DNA of 30,120 nucleotides from an uncultured Oscillospiraceae bacterium (GTDB lineage Bacteria > Bacillota > Clostridia > Oscillospirales > Oscillospiraceae): NCBI GenBank assembly GCA_910585735.1, contig CAJUEU010000001.1:68028-98147 (forward strand), read 5' to 3'. The notes beneath the pieces are model-generated. The model had not been told where the DNA came from and did no database searches. It saw only the letters and a list, made by a program, of their open reading frames with translations. Made by a program: the position numbers and the translations under genes. Shown here piece after piece: positions 1 through 8,056 of the stretch. Position 1 is the first letter of the stretch, and each line of letters opens with the position of its first letter.

Positions 1-315
1 CGGCTCGGCGCCCCGGACCAGAACAGCGGCAGGCTCTCCCTCGGCCTCGGTAACGAAGTTGAGACAGTGGTACATTCCGTATATGAGATAGATATACACA
101 GTCCCTGGCTGGGCATACAAGGTCTCTGTGCGGGGGGTGCGCTTATAGCCGTATGCGTGGCAGGCTTTGTCCATCCGGCCGATATAGGCTTCGGTTTCGG
201 TGATACGGACCGTCGCCGTTTTTCCGGCCACAGAACGGACAAGGTGCATGCCCAAAAGCTCCCGGGCCACAGTCAGGGTATCGCGGGCGAAGAAATTCAG
301 AGGTAAACGGTCCAT
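1..315 (-). CDS. DNA-3-methyladenine glycosylase, Mpg/AAG family (3' end outside window)
   Basis: This is the first 105 codons of a minus-strand gene whose 3' end lies beyond base 1. The frame reads MDRLPLNFFARDTL at the N-terminus, then VARELLG, TETEAYIG, ACHAYGYKRTPRTETLY and YIYLIYGMYHCLNFV. These are the hallmarks of the Mpg/AAG monofunctional alkyladenine glycosylases, which flip alkylated purines out of DNA and cleave the N-glycosidic bond to begin base excision repair. The TETEAY glutamate fits the residue that activates water, and the YGMYHCLN segment fits the nucleotide-flipping loop; both assignments come from family knowledge. The ATG at 315 is preceded by GGAGG at good spacing, so the start is secure. 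The gene diverges from the ABC exporter genes. Confidence 0.9.
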   Translation of the reverse strand, partial: MDRLPLNFFARDTLTVARELLGMHLVRSVAGKTATVRITETEAYIGRMDKACHAYGYKRTPRTETLYAQPGTVYIYLIYGMYHCLNFVTEAEGEPAAVLVRGAEP

Positions 316-341
316 ATGCTCCTCCCAGTTTGAGATAAGCC

Positions 342-371
342 ATTCTACCATAGAAAGGCGGCGGGTGGCAA
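342..371 (-). promoter_or_regulatory. Sigma-A type promoter of the glycosylase gene
   Basis: On the minus strand TTGCCA (371-366), an 18-base spacer and TAGAAT (347-342) match the vegetative consensus. The -10 lies 26 bases before the glycosylase ATG at 315, leaving a short leader that carries the GGAGG site. Confidence 0.5.
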
Positions 372-410
372 GGTTAAAAGATTTGTCAGAAAGTGTTAAG
401 AGTTTCTAAA

Positions 411-439
411 TTGCCATTTTCAGGACGACCTGCTATTCT
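411..439 (+). promoter_or_regulatory. Putative sigma-A promoter of the ABC exporter operon
   Basis: TTGCCA (411-416) and TATTCT (434-439) are separated by exactly 17 bases. Transcription would start near 446, giving a very short leader that begins almost at the ribosome binding site (GAAAGGGGG, 446-454). Elements are moderate matches, so this is tentative. Confidence 0.4.
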
Positions 440-461
440 GGACAGGAAAGGGGGCAGCGGT

Positions 462-1181
462 ATGGACGATGTTTTGCGGGTCAATGGCTTGACCAAACGC
501 TACAAGGATCATTCAGTATTAAAGGGTGTGACCATGGAAATTTCCAGAGGTTCCATTTATGGCCTTGTAGGATGCAACGGAGCGGGAAAAACCACTCTGA
601 TCCGTCTGATTTGTGGGCTCCAAAGGCCGGACGGGGGAAGCTATGAGTTGTTCGGAGAGAATAACGATGGGCCAAAAATCATTTTGGCTCGCCGTGGAGT
701 AGGGGCGGTAGTGGAAGCGCCGTCTCTTTATCAGGAGCTGACGGCGGAAGAAAATCTGAAAGTACAGTATAAAGTATTAGGACGAAAAGACTTTGAAAGC
801 ATTTCAAAGCTTTTGAAACAGGTAGATCTGGAAGGAACAGGGAAAAAGAAGGTCAAGGATTTCTCGTTGGGGATGAGACAGCGGCTGGGGATTGCCATTG
901 CCTTGGCGGGAGAGCCTGAATTTCTCATTCTGGACGAGCCAACCAACGGTCTGGACCCCCAGGGAATGATCGAGATGCGTGAGTTTCTGAAAAAGCTGAA
1001 TCAGGAGGAGGGGATCACCCTTCTGATTTCCAGCCATTTGCTCTCGGAGCTTTCACGGCTGGCCACTCATTACGGCTTTTTGGAGAACGGAAGGATCCTG
1101 CGTCAGGTGACTGCGGACATAGTGGGGGAGGACTTGGAAAGCTATTACATGGATGTTGTGGGAGGCGGTAAGCATGAATGA
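462..1181 (+). CDS. ABC transporter ATP-binding protein, BcrA/NatA-type
   Basis: A 239-residue ATPase subunit of an ABC-2 type exporter. In order it has Walker A GCNGAGKT (residues 37-44), the signature FSLGMRQR (134-141), Walker B FLILDEP (154-160), the D-loop NGLD and the switch histidine in LLISSH (about 192). The SLGMRQR form of the signature is typical of the bacitracin and lantibiotic export branch (BcrA), but substrate cannot be read from sequence. The frame is open further upstream to 393; I chose ATG 462 because GGGGGC lies about 7 bases before it and MDDVLRVNGLTKRY is the normal beginning of the domain. Its last codons overlap the permease gene by 8 bases, so the two are translated together. 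No two-component or repressor gene is adjacent. Confidence 0.88.
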   Translation: MDDVLRVNGLTKRYKDHSVLKGVTMEISRGSIYGLVGCNGAGKTTLIRLICGLQRPDGGSYELFGENNDGPKIILARRGVGAVVEAPSLYQELTAEENLKVQYKVLGRKDFESISKLLKQVDLEGTGKKKVKDFSLGMRQRLGIAIALAGEPEFLILDEPTNGLDPQGMIEMREFLKKLNQEEGITLLISSHLLSELSRLATHYGFLENGRILRQVTADIVGEDLESYYMDVVGGGKHE

Positions 1182-2007
1182 GCTGATGGGAGCCCACCTG
1201 TTCCGAATGAGAAGGGACAAAGCTTTTTGGGCCTGTGCTGCGGCCATGTTGGTATTCGCGGTTGGACTGATGCTCAACGGCTGCCGGCAGGCTGGGGTCA
1301 TGGCGAATCTGGGCTATCAGACCGAACTGGAGAAGTATTATTTTACCCTGGCGCCGGTGGTGGGGCTTTTTGCCGGTGTGTTTTCCGGACTGTTCTTGGG
1401 GACGGAATACGCTGACGGAGCGGTTCGGAATCAGTTGATCGTTGGGCACAGCCGCAGGCAAGTCTATTTTGCCTCGCTGCTTACCAATATTTTGGCAGCT
1501 CTCCTGCTCACAGCGGCATGGCTGATGGGCGGGCTGGTGGGGATCCCCGTCCTGGGACTTTGGAAAATGAGCGGCGTTACGGTCACAATGAATATCCTCG
1601 TAGCCATCGGCTCTGCTGTGGCTCTTGCGGCTATTTTCACCCTATTGGGGATGCTGGTCACCAAGAAATCCACCGGGGTGGTGGCAGCCATGCTCCTGTT
1701 CCTGGGACTTCTGCTGACGGCTTCCTGGGTCTATAACGCACTGATGGAGCCCGAAATGACCGCCGGATTCATTATGACCGTAGACGGCGTCCAGACGGCT
1801 GAGCTCACCCCCAATCCCAACTATGTGAGCGGGGTCATGCGTAAGGTACTGGAACTGATCCTGGACGTTCTTCCCACAGGACAGGAGGCTATGCTGGCCA
1901 ACGGCGGGGGCGCAAGACCCTTGCTGAACCTGATGGCCTCTGTGGCCATTACAGTGTTCACCACACTGGCAGGAATGGCGGTGTTTGAGCGGAAAGACAT
2001 AAAATGA
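1174..2007 (+). CDS. ABC-2 type transporter permease
   Basis: A 277-residue membrane protein with about six hydrophobic segments (roughly residues 18-35, 58-76, 100-125, 140-163, 168-190 and 252-270) and a polar external loop between segments five and six, the layout of ABC-2 exporter permeases. The N-terminus (MNELMGAHLFRMRRDKAFW) resembles that of bacitracin-type permeases. It is the partner of the upstream ATPase, with which it shares an 8-base overlap at ATGAATGA. The start at 1174 rather than the upstream in-frame ATG at 1153 was chosen because GGAGGCGG lies just before it and the N-terminus fits the family. Substrate unknown; drug, peptide or sodium export are the usual roles. A strong terminator follows the stop codon. 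Confidence 0.82.
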   Translation: MNELMGAHLFRMRRDKAFWACAAAMLVFAVGLMLNGCRQAGVMANLGYQTELEKYYFTLAPVVGLFAGVFSGLFLGTEYADGAVRNQLIVGHSRRQVYFASLLTNILAALLLTAAWLMGGLVGIPVLGLWKMSGVTVTMNILVAIGSAVALAAIFTLLGMLVTKKSTGVVAAMLLFLGLLLTASWVYNALMEPEMTAGFIMTVDGVQTAELTPNPNYVSGVMRKVLELILDVLPTGQEAMLANGGGARPLLNLMASVAITVFTTLAGMAVFERKDIK

Positions 2008-2010
2008 GAA

Positions 2011-2055
2011 AAAGAGGCCTCAGAACGGTTCATACCACTCTGAGGCCTCTTTTCT
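2011..2055. terminator. Bidirectional terminator between permease and gltX
   Basis: A perfect 14-bp stem (2011-2024 with 2039-2052) has a 14-base loop. T-rich tracts follow on both strands, so it can end the plus-strand exporter transcript and the minus-strand gltX transcript, whose stop codon is only 7 bases from the stem. Confidence 0.9.
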
Positions 2056-2058
2056 TAT

Positions 2059-3540
2059 TCAGGAAAGCTGCTGGATGCCTTTTTCCATCCGGCGGAGGGT
2101 CTCGGCCTTGCCCAGGATCTGGCAGAGCTCCACAGCGCCGCCGGGGGTGACCGCTTTACCGCTGAGAGCGGTGCGGACCGGCCACATGATCCGACCATTT
2201 TTCAGCTCCAGCTTTTCAGCCAGGCCAACCAGGGCAGCGTGAATGGAGTCGTAGGTCCAGTCGGTCAGACCTTCCAACACGGGAAGAGTCACCTTAAGGG
2301 CCTCCAGGGAATTTTGCTCGTCGGTCTTCATCTTCTTGTGGCAATACAGCTCATTGGAATACTCCGGCAGAGCGTCGAAGAAATCCACCTGGGGGGCAAT
2401 GTCACAGAGGGTGTCACACCGTCCCTGGACCAGAGGAGCGATGAGATGAAGATCAATGTCGGGAGTCTTTACGGCCTCCTTCAGATAAGGCTCAGCCACA
2501 GTGTAGAAGGCCCCGGGCTCCATCTCCCGGAGGTAGTGGGCGTTGAAGTAGTTTAGCTTCTCCCGGTCAAAGATGGCAGGGGACTTGGAGACCCCGGAGA
2601 GTTCAAAGATCTTGGACAGTTCCTCCAGGGTAAAGAATTCCTGCTCGGAGTTTTCGCCCTTGGGGGCCCACCCCAGCAGAGTCACGTAATTGAGAATAGC
2701 GTCGGTGAGGTAGCCCTGAGCCTTCAGGTCCTCATAGGAGGGGTCCCCGTGGCGCTTGGACATTTTGTTGTGGGCGTCCCGCATAACGGGGGAGCAGTGG
2801 ATATACTCAGGAACCGTCCAGCCGAAGGCTTCATAGAGCAGATTGTATTTGGGGGCGGAGGAGAGGTATTCGCTGCCACGGACCACGTGAGTGATGCCCA
2901 TGAGATGATCGTCCACCACGTTGGCAAAGTTGTAGGTGGGCAGTCCATCCCGTTTAAGAAGCACCTGGTCGTCCAGGGTATCATTGTCAACAGTGATGGC
3001 ACCAAAGATGGCATCATGAAATGTGGTTTGTCCGCCTTGGGGGATTTTCTGTCGGATCACGAAAGGCTCTCCAGCGTCTACCCGGGCCTGGGCTTCGGCA
3101 GATGACAGGCTTCGGCAGGGGTCCTCGGTCTTCTCAAAGTTGCCGCTGTCCTCAGCCGACTCGGTCTTATCACAGAAGCAGTAGTAGGCGGCGCCCCTTT
3201 CCACCAAAAGCTTGGCGTACTGGGCGTATAGGTCCCGGCGCTCGGTCTGAATGTAGGGACCCACGGGGCCTCCCAGATCGGGGCCCTCGTCCCAGGTAAG
3301 GCCGCACTCCTTCAGGGTGCTGTAGATGATCTCGGTGGCGCCTTCCACAAAGCGGCCCTGGTCAGTGTCCTCAATGCGGAGAATAAACTTACCGCCGCCA
3401 TGCCGGGCAATGAGCCAGGTATAGAGGGCGGTACGGAGATTGCCCACGTGCATATAGCCGGTGGGGGAGGGAGCAAAACGGGTGCGGACCTCCCCTGTGG
3501 GAATGCGGCTTTCCAAATCCTGATACCATGTCATATCCAT
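2059..3540 (-). CDS. gltX: Glutamyl-tRNA synthetase
   Basis: A 493-residue class I aminoacyl-tRNA synthetase that charges tRNA-Glu in the cytoplasm. The N-terminal signature RFAPSPTGYMHVGN carries the HIGH-type motif as HVGN (residues 31-34), KMSKR lies at 259-263, and the central LRIEDTD and GLPTYNFANVVDDHLM motifs are intact. CFC (121-123) and a later Cys at about 142 resemble the zinc-binding insertion of some GluRS enzymes. The reading frame extends to a TTG at 3555, but that codon is part of the Shine-Dalgarno TTGGAGG; ATG 3540 follows GGAGG by 8 bases and is the better start. In most Clostridia such enzymes are non-discriminating and also make Glu-tRNA-Gln, but that is inference here. 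Divergent from trpS; codons are strongly C/G-ending, as in valS, which suggests high expression. Confidence 0.97.
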   Translation of the reverse strand: MDMTWYQDLESRIPTGEVRTRFAPSPTGYMHVGNLRTALYTWLIARHGGGKFILRIEDTDQGRFVEGATEIIYSTLKECGLTWDEGPDLGGPVGPYIQTERRDLYAQYAKLLVERGAAYYCFCDKTESAEDSGNFEKTEDPCRSLSSAEAQARVDAGEPFVIRQKIPQGGQTTFHDAIFGAITVDNDTLDDQVLLKRDGLPTYNFANVVDDHLMGITHVVRGSEYLSSAPKYNLLYEAFGWTVPEYIHCSPVMRDAHNKMSKRHGDPSYEDLKAQGYLTDAILNYVTLLGWAPKGENSEQEFFTLEELSKIFELSGVSKSPAIFDREKLNYFNAHYLREMEPGAFYTVAEPYLKEAVKTPDIDLHLIAPLVQGRCDTLCDIAPQVDFFDALPEYSNELYCHKKMKTDEQNSLEALKVTLPVLEGLTDWTYDSIHAALVGLAEKLELKNGRIMWPVRTALSGKAVTPGGAVELCQILGKAETLRRMEKGIQQLS

Positions 3541-3575
3541 GATGAATTCCTCCAAACGCTGTCGATAGTCCTTTC

Positions 3576-3604
3576 ATTTTATACGTACAAGGAGAACTTG
3601 TCAA
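3576..3604 (-). promoter_or_regulatory. gltX promoter, overlapping the trpS promoter
   Basis: On the minus strand a perfect TTGACA (3604-3599), 17 bases and TAAAAT (3581-3576). Transcription would start near 3569, giving a leader of about 30 bases to ATG 3540. Its -35 shares five bases with the -35 of the opposing trpS promoter. Confidence 0.7.
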
Positions 3605-3626
3605 GGGCGGGAAAATGTGTTATGAT
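3598..3626 (+). promoter_or_regulatory. trpS promoter
   Basis: TTGTCA (3598-3603), a 17-base spacer and TATGAT (3621-3626) match the sigma-A consensus well. The start would be near 3633, about 50 bases before ATG 3684. No T-box or trp leader fits in this short interval. Confidence 0.75.
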
Positions 3627-3683
3627 AATCCAACATGGGGTAATATGACAAAAAGGCGGTTCCCCTTTGAAAGGAGCTTCACT

Positions 3684-4691
3684 ATGGAAAATCAAAAGAA
3701 GGTTATGCTGTCAGGGATTAAACCTACCGGTGATTTAACCCTGGGTTCCTATCTTGGAGCTATTAAGAATTGGGCGGAGCGGGCTGAACAGTATGACTGC
3801 TATTATTTTATGGCTGATCTTCATGCCATCACTGTGCGCAATGACCCTGCTACTTTGCGGCGTCGGACACTTGAGCAGCTGGCGCAGTATATTGCTTGCG
3901 GACTGAACCCGGAGAAGAACACGCTTTTTATTCAGTCCCATGTTCATCAACACGCAGAGCTGGGGTGGGTGCTCAATTGCTATGCCATGTTCGGGGAGCT
4001 CTCCCGCATGACCCAATTTAAGGATAAATCCGCTAAAAATGCGGATAACATCAACGGAGGCCTTTTTACCTATCCGTGCTTGATGGCGGCAGATATTCTG
4101 CTTTATCAGCCCGATGTGGTTCCTGTGGGGGATGACCAAAAACAGCATGTGGAGTTGGCACGGAATATTGTGCAGCGGTTCAACGGTGTTTACGGCGATG
4201 TGTTCAAGATGCCGGAACCCTATGTGCCCAAGGTGGGTGCCAGGATCATGAATTTGGTAGACCCCAAATCGAAAATGAGTAAGAGTGATGATTTGGACAC
4301 CGGGCGGGTGCTGGTGATGGACGACCCCGCTGTTATTATGAAGCAATTCAAACGGGCGATTACGGACAGTGACACAGAAAAGTGTGTTCGTTACGATCCC
4401 GAGAATAAACCCGGAGTCGCCAACCTAATGCAGATCTATGCCTCTGTGACCGGCAAGAGCTTTGAGGAGATCGAGAAGGAATTTGATGGGCTGGGCTATG
4501 GGGCCTTTAAGCCTGCGGTAGGCGAGGCTGTGGTAGAATGCCTGCGGCCTATCCGGGAAGAGACCCGGCGACTTTTGGACGACAAGGGGTATTTGGAGGG
4601 AGTTTACCGCGCCGGAGCGGAAAAAGCTTCCTATGTAGCCAATAAGACGTTGCGGAAGGTCTACAAAAAGGTGGGCTTTCTTTCTCAGTGA
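3684..4691 (+). CDS. trpS: Tryptophanyl-tRNA synthetase
   Basis: A 335-residue class I synthetase that charges tRNA-Trp. The N-terminus VMLSGIKPTGDLTLGSYLGA holds the HIGH-equivalent TLGS (19-22), and KMSKS is at 197-201. Further family marks are FIQSHVHQHAEL, TYPCLMAADILLY and VPVGDDQKQHVELARN, which line the tryptophan and ATP sites. Length is normal. The frame is open upstream to 3615, but AAAGGAG at 3670-3676 sits correctly for ATG 3684. It is transcribed away from gltX from a promoter that shares the -35 region. No clear terminator follows; the cell-wall gene tagO begins 105 bases on. Confidence 0.97.
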   Translation: MENQKKVMLSGIKPTGDLTLGSYLGAIKNWAERAEQYDCYYFMADLHAITVRNDPATLRRRTLEQLAQYIACGLNPEKNTLFIQSHVHQHAELGWVLNCYAMFGELSRMTQFKDKSAKNADNINGGLFTYPCLMAADILLYQPDVVPVGDDQKQHVELARNIVQRFNGVYGDVFKMPEPYVPKVGARIMNLVDPKSKMSKSDDLDTGRVLVMDDPAVIMKQFKRAITDSDTEKCVRYDPENKPGVANLMQIYASVTGKSFEEIEKEFDGLGYGAFKPAVGEAVVECLRPIREETRRLLDDKGYLEGVYRAGAEKASYVANKTLRKVYKKVGFLSQ

Positions 4692-4796
4692 TGGACCAAA
4701 AGGGAGAAGGGAACTTTTTCTATCTTCTGTCGTCTGAATTTAAGATAGGTCAATAAAAAGAGATCCGGCTGTAGCCGGCACAAAGGAGAACCCAAT

Positions 4797-5885
4797 ATGC
4801 CGATTTCGGTGGAAGTGATTGGACAGGTGGCGGCCGCTCTGGGGGTTGCTTTTTTGATTGCGTTGATCCTTACGCCTGTCGTTCGAAGCTTGGCGGTGAA
4901 GGTGGGGGCGGTGGACATCCCAAAGGACAACCGGCGGATGCACGACCATCCCATTCCACGTATGGGTGGACTGGCAATTTTCTTTGGCTTTTTGCTCAGT
5001 ACATTGATTTTTGTGCCCCTGACTGAGCAGTATAGAGGTATGCTGCTGGGGGCGGTCATTATTGTAGTGTTGGGGATTTTTGACGACATTTATGCCCTTC
5101 GGGCGCTTTTTAAGCTGGTGGTGCAGATCATCGCGGCCCTCATTGCTGTATTTTCCGGCAATCTAATTGAATATATCGCAAATCCCAATATTTTTTCCTC
5201 GAACCCATATTGGCAGTTTGGATGGCTGGCTTATCCCATAACTATTATCTGGATTGTTGGTATGACCAATGCTGTCAATTTGATTGATGGACTTGATGGC
5301 CTCTCCTGCGGCGTGTCCTCGATCAGTTCTCTGACCCTTCTGGTCATTGCCCTTCTTGTGAAAGAGCCTTCGGTGGCGCTTCTGGTGGCAGCTTTGGCAG
5401 GAGGCTGCCTGGGATTCTTGCCCTACAATATGAATCCGGCAAAAATTTTTATGGGAGACACCGGCTCCACATTTTTGGGATATGTGCTGGCGGTGATCTC
5501 AATTCAGGGCCTGTTTAAGATGTACACCATTATTTCCTTTGTGGTGCCGTTTCTTCTCTTTGGACTTCCGATTTTTGACACCTGCTTTGCCTTTGCTCGA
5601 AGGATCGCGCACGGACAAAGTCCCATGCACCCAGACCGGGGGCATGTCCATCATCGGCTCATTGATATGGGCTTTTCCCAAAAGCAGGCGGTGGCGGTCC
5701 TCTATGTGATCACAGCAATTTTGGGTCTTTCCGCTGTGGTCCTGACTACCAGCGGCGCGGTGAAGGCTATGCTGCTTCTGCTTGCCTTTTGTGTGGCGGG
5801 AGTGGTGGCTATGGCGGTTTATCAGAGCACTCACTTGCCCCATGGGAATCAAAGCCAGAAAAAGAAGGGGGACAAGGAGAAATGA
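4797..5885 (+). CDS. tagO: Undecaprenyl-phosphate GlcNAc-1-phosphate transferase (TagO/WecA type)
   Basis: A 362-residue polytopic membrane enzyme of the MraY/WecA/TagO family. It transfers GlcNAc-1-phosphate from UDP-GlcNAc to undecaprenyl phosphate at the inner membrane face, the first step of teichoic acid linkage-unit or other surface glycan synthesis. Visible marks are DNRRMHDHPIPRMGG after the first membrane segment, GIFDDIYAL (the DDxxxL magnesium motif), NAVNLIDGLDGLSCG, IFMGDTGS and GHVHHRL, the histidine motif that separates WecA/TagO from MraY. About ten hydrophobic segments are evident. CAAAGGAG lies about 9 bases before the start. A small hairpin (4765-4778) lies just before that site. 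Its last bases overlap wecB by 4, pointing to coupled expression. Confidence 0.9.
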   Translation: MPISVEVIGQVAAALGVAFLIALILTPVVRSLAVKVGAVDIPKDNRRMHDHPIPRMGGLAIFFGFLLSTLIFVPLTEQYRGMLLGAVIIVVLGIFDDIYALRALFKLVVQIIAALIAVFSGNLIEYIANPNIFSSNPYWQFGWLAYPITIIWIVGMTNAVNLIDGLDGLSCGVSSISSLTLLVIALLVKEPSVALLVAALAGGCLGFLPYNMNPAKIFMGDTGSTFLGYVLAVISIQGLFKMYTIISFVVPFLLFGLPIFDTCFAFARRIAHGQSPMHPDRGHVHHRLIDMGFSQKQAVAVLYVITAILGLSAVVLTTSGAVKAMLLLLAFCVAGVVAMAVYQSTHLPHGNQSQKKKGDKEK

Positions 5886-7033
5886 GCGGTATAAAAGTGA
5901 TGTCGGTATTTGGGACTCGGCCTGAGGCCATCAAAATGGCGCCTCTGGTAAAGGAGCTACGCAGGAGAGAGGACCTGGAAAGTCTATGCTGTGTGACGGC
6001 CCAGCATCGGGAAATGCTGGACAGTGTGCTGGATATTTTTCAAATCATCCCTGATTATGATCTGAACATCATGGAGCCTGGTCAAACCCTTTCCACCATC
6101 ACAACAAAATGTCTTTTGGGCTTGGAGAAGGTTTTTCAGTCAGCAAAGCCCGATTTGGTCCTGGTCCACGGAGATACATCGACTGCTTTTTCAGCGGCGC
6201 TAGCAGCCTTTTACAGTAAGATCCCGGTGGGGCATGTGGAAGCTGGCCTGCGCACTCACGACCGCTACTCTCCTTTTCCAGAGGAGATGAATCGTACCTT
6301 GGTGGGAGATTTGGCGGAGCTTCATTTTTCTCCCACGGTGGCGAACAAGGAAAATCTGTGCCGGGAAGGAATTGAAAAGGGAATCTACTTGACAGGAAAT
6401 ACGGTGATAGACGCCATGGCGACCACCGTCCGCACTGACTTTCGCTTTTCCACTGAGGGCCTTAACCACATTGACTATGAAAACCAAAAAGTGATTGTTG
6501 TCACCTGCCACCGCAGGGAAAACTACGGCCAGCCAATGGAAGATATTATGTCGGCGCTGGCCTACATTGCCAAGACTTATCCCGGAGTAGAGCTGGTTTA
6601 TCCTGTTCATCTTAGCCCGGTGGTCCAAGAGGTGGCCCGCCGTCATCTGGAAGGGATCGGGAACATTCATTTGATTCCGCCGGTGGATGTGGAGGAAATG
6701 CATAACCTGATGGCTCGTTGCTACATGGTGATGACCGATTCGGGGGGGCTTCAGGAGGAAGCGCCCGCCTTAGGGAAGCCTGTGCTTGTTATGCGGAAGG
6801 AGACCGAACGTCCGGAAGCCGTGGCGGCGGGTACTGTGAAGCTTGCCGGTGTGGAGTACGACAGGATCGTAGCGCTGGCTGAGGAAGTGATTATGGACCG
6901 GGAGGTGTATGATACTATGGCTCATGCGGTGAATCCATACGGGGATGGGAAGGCATGCGAGAGGATCGCTGATGCCATTGAATACCGTTTTGGATTGCGG
7001 GAGCAGTTGCCGGAGGAGTTTGTTCCAGGATAA
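5882..7033 (+). CDS. wecB: UDP-N-acetylglucosamine 2-epimerase (non-hydrolysing)
   Basis: A 383-residue cytoplasmic enzyme that interconverts UDP-GlcNAc and UDP-ManNAc, also called MnaA in Gram-positives. Motifs are VFGTRPEAIKMAPL (from residue 9), LVLVHGDTSTAFSAALAAF, HVEAGLRTHDRYSPFPEEMNR, TCHRRENYG and TDSGGLQEEAPALGKPVLVMR, the complete active-site set. Its ATG overlaps the tagO stop (ATGA), and GACAAGGAG precedes it. With TagO, it would provide the two first components of a ManNAc-GlcNAc linkage unit for wall teichoic acid; the TagA-type ManNAc transferase is not in the window, so the final polymer is inferred. Confidence 0.95.
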   Translation: MSGIKVMSVFGTRPEAIKMAPLVKELRRREDLESLCCVTAQHREMLDSVLDIFQIIPDYDLNIMEPGQTLSTITTKCLLGLEKVFQSAKPDLVLVHGDTSTAFSAALAAFYSKIPVGHVEAGLRTHDRYSPFPEEMNRTLVGDLAELHFSPTVANKENLCREGIEKGIYLTGNTVIDAMATTVRTDFRFSTEGLNHIDYENQKVIVVTCHRRENYGQPMEDIMSALAYIAKTYPGVELVYPVHLSPVVQEVARRHLEGIGNIHLIPPVDVEEMHNLMARCYMVMTDSGGLQEEAPALGKPVLVMRKETERPEAVAAGTVKLAGVEYDRIVALAEEVIMDREVYDTMAHAVNPYGDGKACERIADAIEYRFGLREQLPEEFVPG

Positions 7034-7046
7034 ATGGGGGGAGAGC

Positions 7047-7796
7047 ATGGAACGGAGAAATCAAAACATTCTGATCGGTTTGATTGGGCTGGTCATTGTG
7101 GTTGCGGTTTTTTCCAGCTTTGGCCTTGCTCTTTTTACCGCGCCTACCCCTACCATTACGCTGCCGACGGCGGTCCCTTCGGAGACGCCGGGGATCGGAG
7201 ATATTGCGCAGGGGGAAGGGACCCGGGTGGAAATCACGCCGGCTACTGTTCAAAGCACGATTGAAGCGCTGAGCCGGATCGGGAGCTACTCCCGAACTGT
7301 GACCACGTCTCTGGAAGGCGCCATAAATACGGCCCAGGTTTGGGTGGACGGCGGATGGACACGCTCCGACTTGAGTCTTTCCTCAGGGGTGATTGTCCAT
7401 ACTCTTGTGGGAGACGGTACTGTCTGGCGCTGGTATGGAAATGATCCCACTGTGATCACTTGGGCAGAGGAAGAAGGGGCCGTGGATATTGAAAGCCAGC
7501 GCATCCCCACCTATGAGGATGTGCTGGCTCTGGAGCCTTCTTCCATCACCTCTGCCGGGTATGGAGAGCGGGATGGATATCTCTGCATCAATGTGGAGGT
7601 AGATGTGCCGGAGTTGGGGCAGAAGGAACGGTATTGGGTGTCAACAGAGAATGGTCTGCTGGTGGCAGCCGAAACCGAGGTAGATGGGGCGGTAGTCTGG
7701 GCTATGACGACCACAGTGCCCGAGATCCCGATTCCCTCCAACGCCTCCTTTTCATTGCCGGACGGTACTTCGCTTCACCAAGTGGGAGGACAGTAG
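7047..7796 (+). CDS. Unknown membrane-anchored extracytoplasmic protein
   Basis: I do not recognise a family with certainty. The 249-residue product has one N-terminal membrane segment (residues about 8-29), then a Pro/Thr/Ser-rich linker with the two PT-type repeats PTPTITLPTAVPSETPG, and a C-terminal domain of alternating hydrophobic strands with several Trp residues (VWVDGGWTRSD, WRWYGND, VITWAEEEG). It has no lipobox. The topology, an anchor plus a mainly beta domain of about 190 residues, recalls LolA/RseB-like substrate-binding folds, but this is only inference. It starts 13 bases after wecB with GGGGGGAGAG as ribosome binding site, so it is probably in the tagO-wecB transcript and acts at the cell surface. 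It ends 5 bases from the stop codon of the convergent minus-strand operon. Confidence 0.7.
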   Translation: MERRNQNILIGLIGLVIVVAVFSSFGLALFTAPTPTITLPTAVPSETPGIGDIAQGEGTRVEITPATVQSTIEALSRIGSYSRTVTTSLEGAINTAQVWVDGGWTRSDLSLSSGVIVHTLVGDGTVWRWYGNDPTVITWAEEEGAVDIESQRIPTYEDVLALEPSSITSAGYGERDGYLCINVEVDVPELGQKERYWVSTENGLLVAAETEVDGAVVWAMTTTVPEIPIPSNASFSLPDGTSLHQVGGQ

Positions 7797-7801
7797 GCTG
7801 C

Positions 7802-8056
7802 TCATAAGATGAGCATGAGTCCTAAGGTGATGAGAAGCTCCAGATTGTCCTCACGGTCGTCCAGAAAAAGAAAGAGGAGAATCAGTAAGAGCAGAACGTC
7901 GCCGGTATCCAAGCTTTCCAATTTGAGGCTTTTGAGCAGCAGAGACAGGCCGCCTTTTTTGGGAGAGGAGCCGGTCTCCAGAGACGAGGGTACGCCGGGC
8001 GGCTCAAAGCTGGCTGCTGGGTCTTGGGGAAGGTAGGGGTTATACACCACTGCCAC
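7802..8056 (-). CDS. Small Leu-rich C-terminal tail protein, unknown function
   Basis: An 84-residue protein, last gene of a three-gene minus-strand operon. The N-terminal half is polar and proline-rich (VVYNPYLPQDPAASFEPPG). The C-terminal third is extremely leucine-rich: DVLLLLILLFLFL, a charged turn DDREDNLE, then LLITLGLMLIL to the end. It looks like a tail-anchored or self-associating hydrophobic hairpin. Similar leucine-rich tails seem to occur in small uncharacterised clostridial proteins; I recall this only generally. The start is uncertain: GTG 8056 has AAGGA 5 bases upstream and overlaps the preceding gene by 17 bases, while GTG 8050 or 8047 are alternatives. Convergent with the gene ending at 7796. 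Confidence 0.6.
   Translation of the reverse strand: MAVVYNPYLPQDPAASFEPPGVPSSLETGSSPKKGGLSLLLKSLKLESLDTGDVLLLLILLFLFLDDREDNLELLITLGLMLIL

Noticed and set aside
3541..3683. Possible Trp or Glu T-box leader for trpS or gltX
   Set aside because: No T-box core, no specifier and no leader terminator; the interval is filled by two simple promoters.
4765..4778. CCGGC-TGTA-GCCGG hairpin before tagO
   Set aside because: Only 5 bp, no T tract; too small to call a terminator or riboswitch, though it could weakly affect translation.
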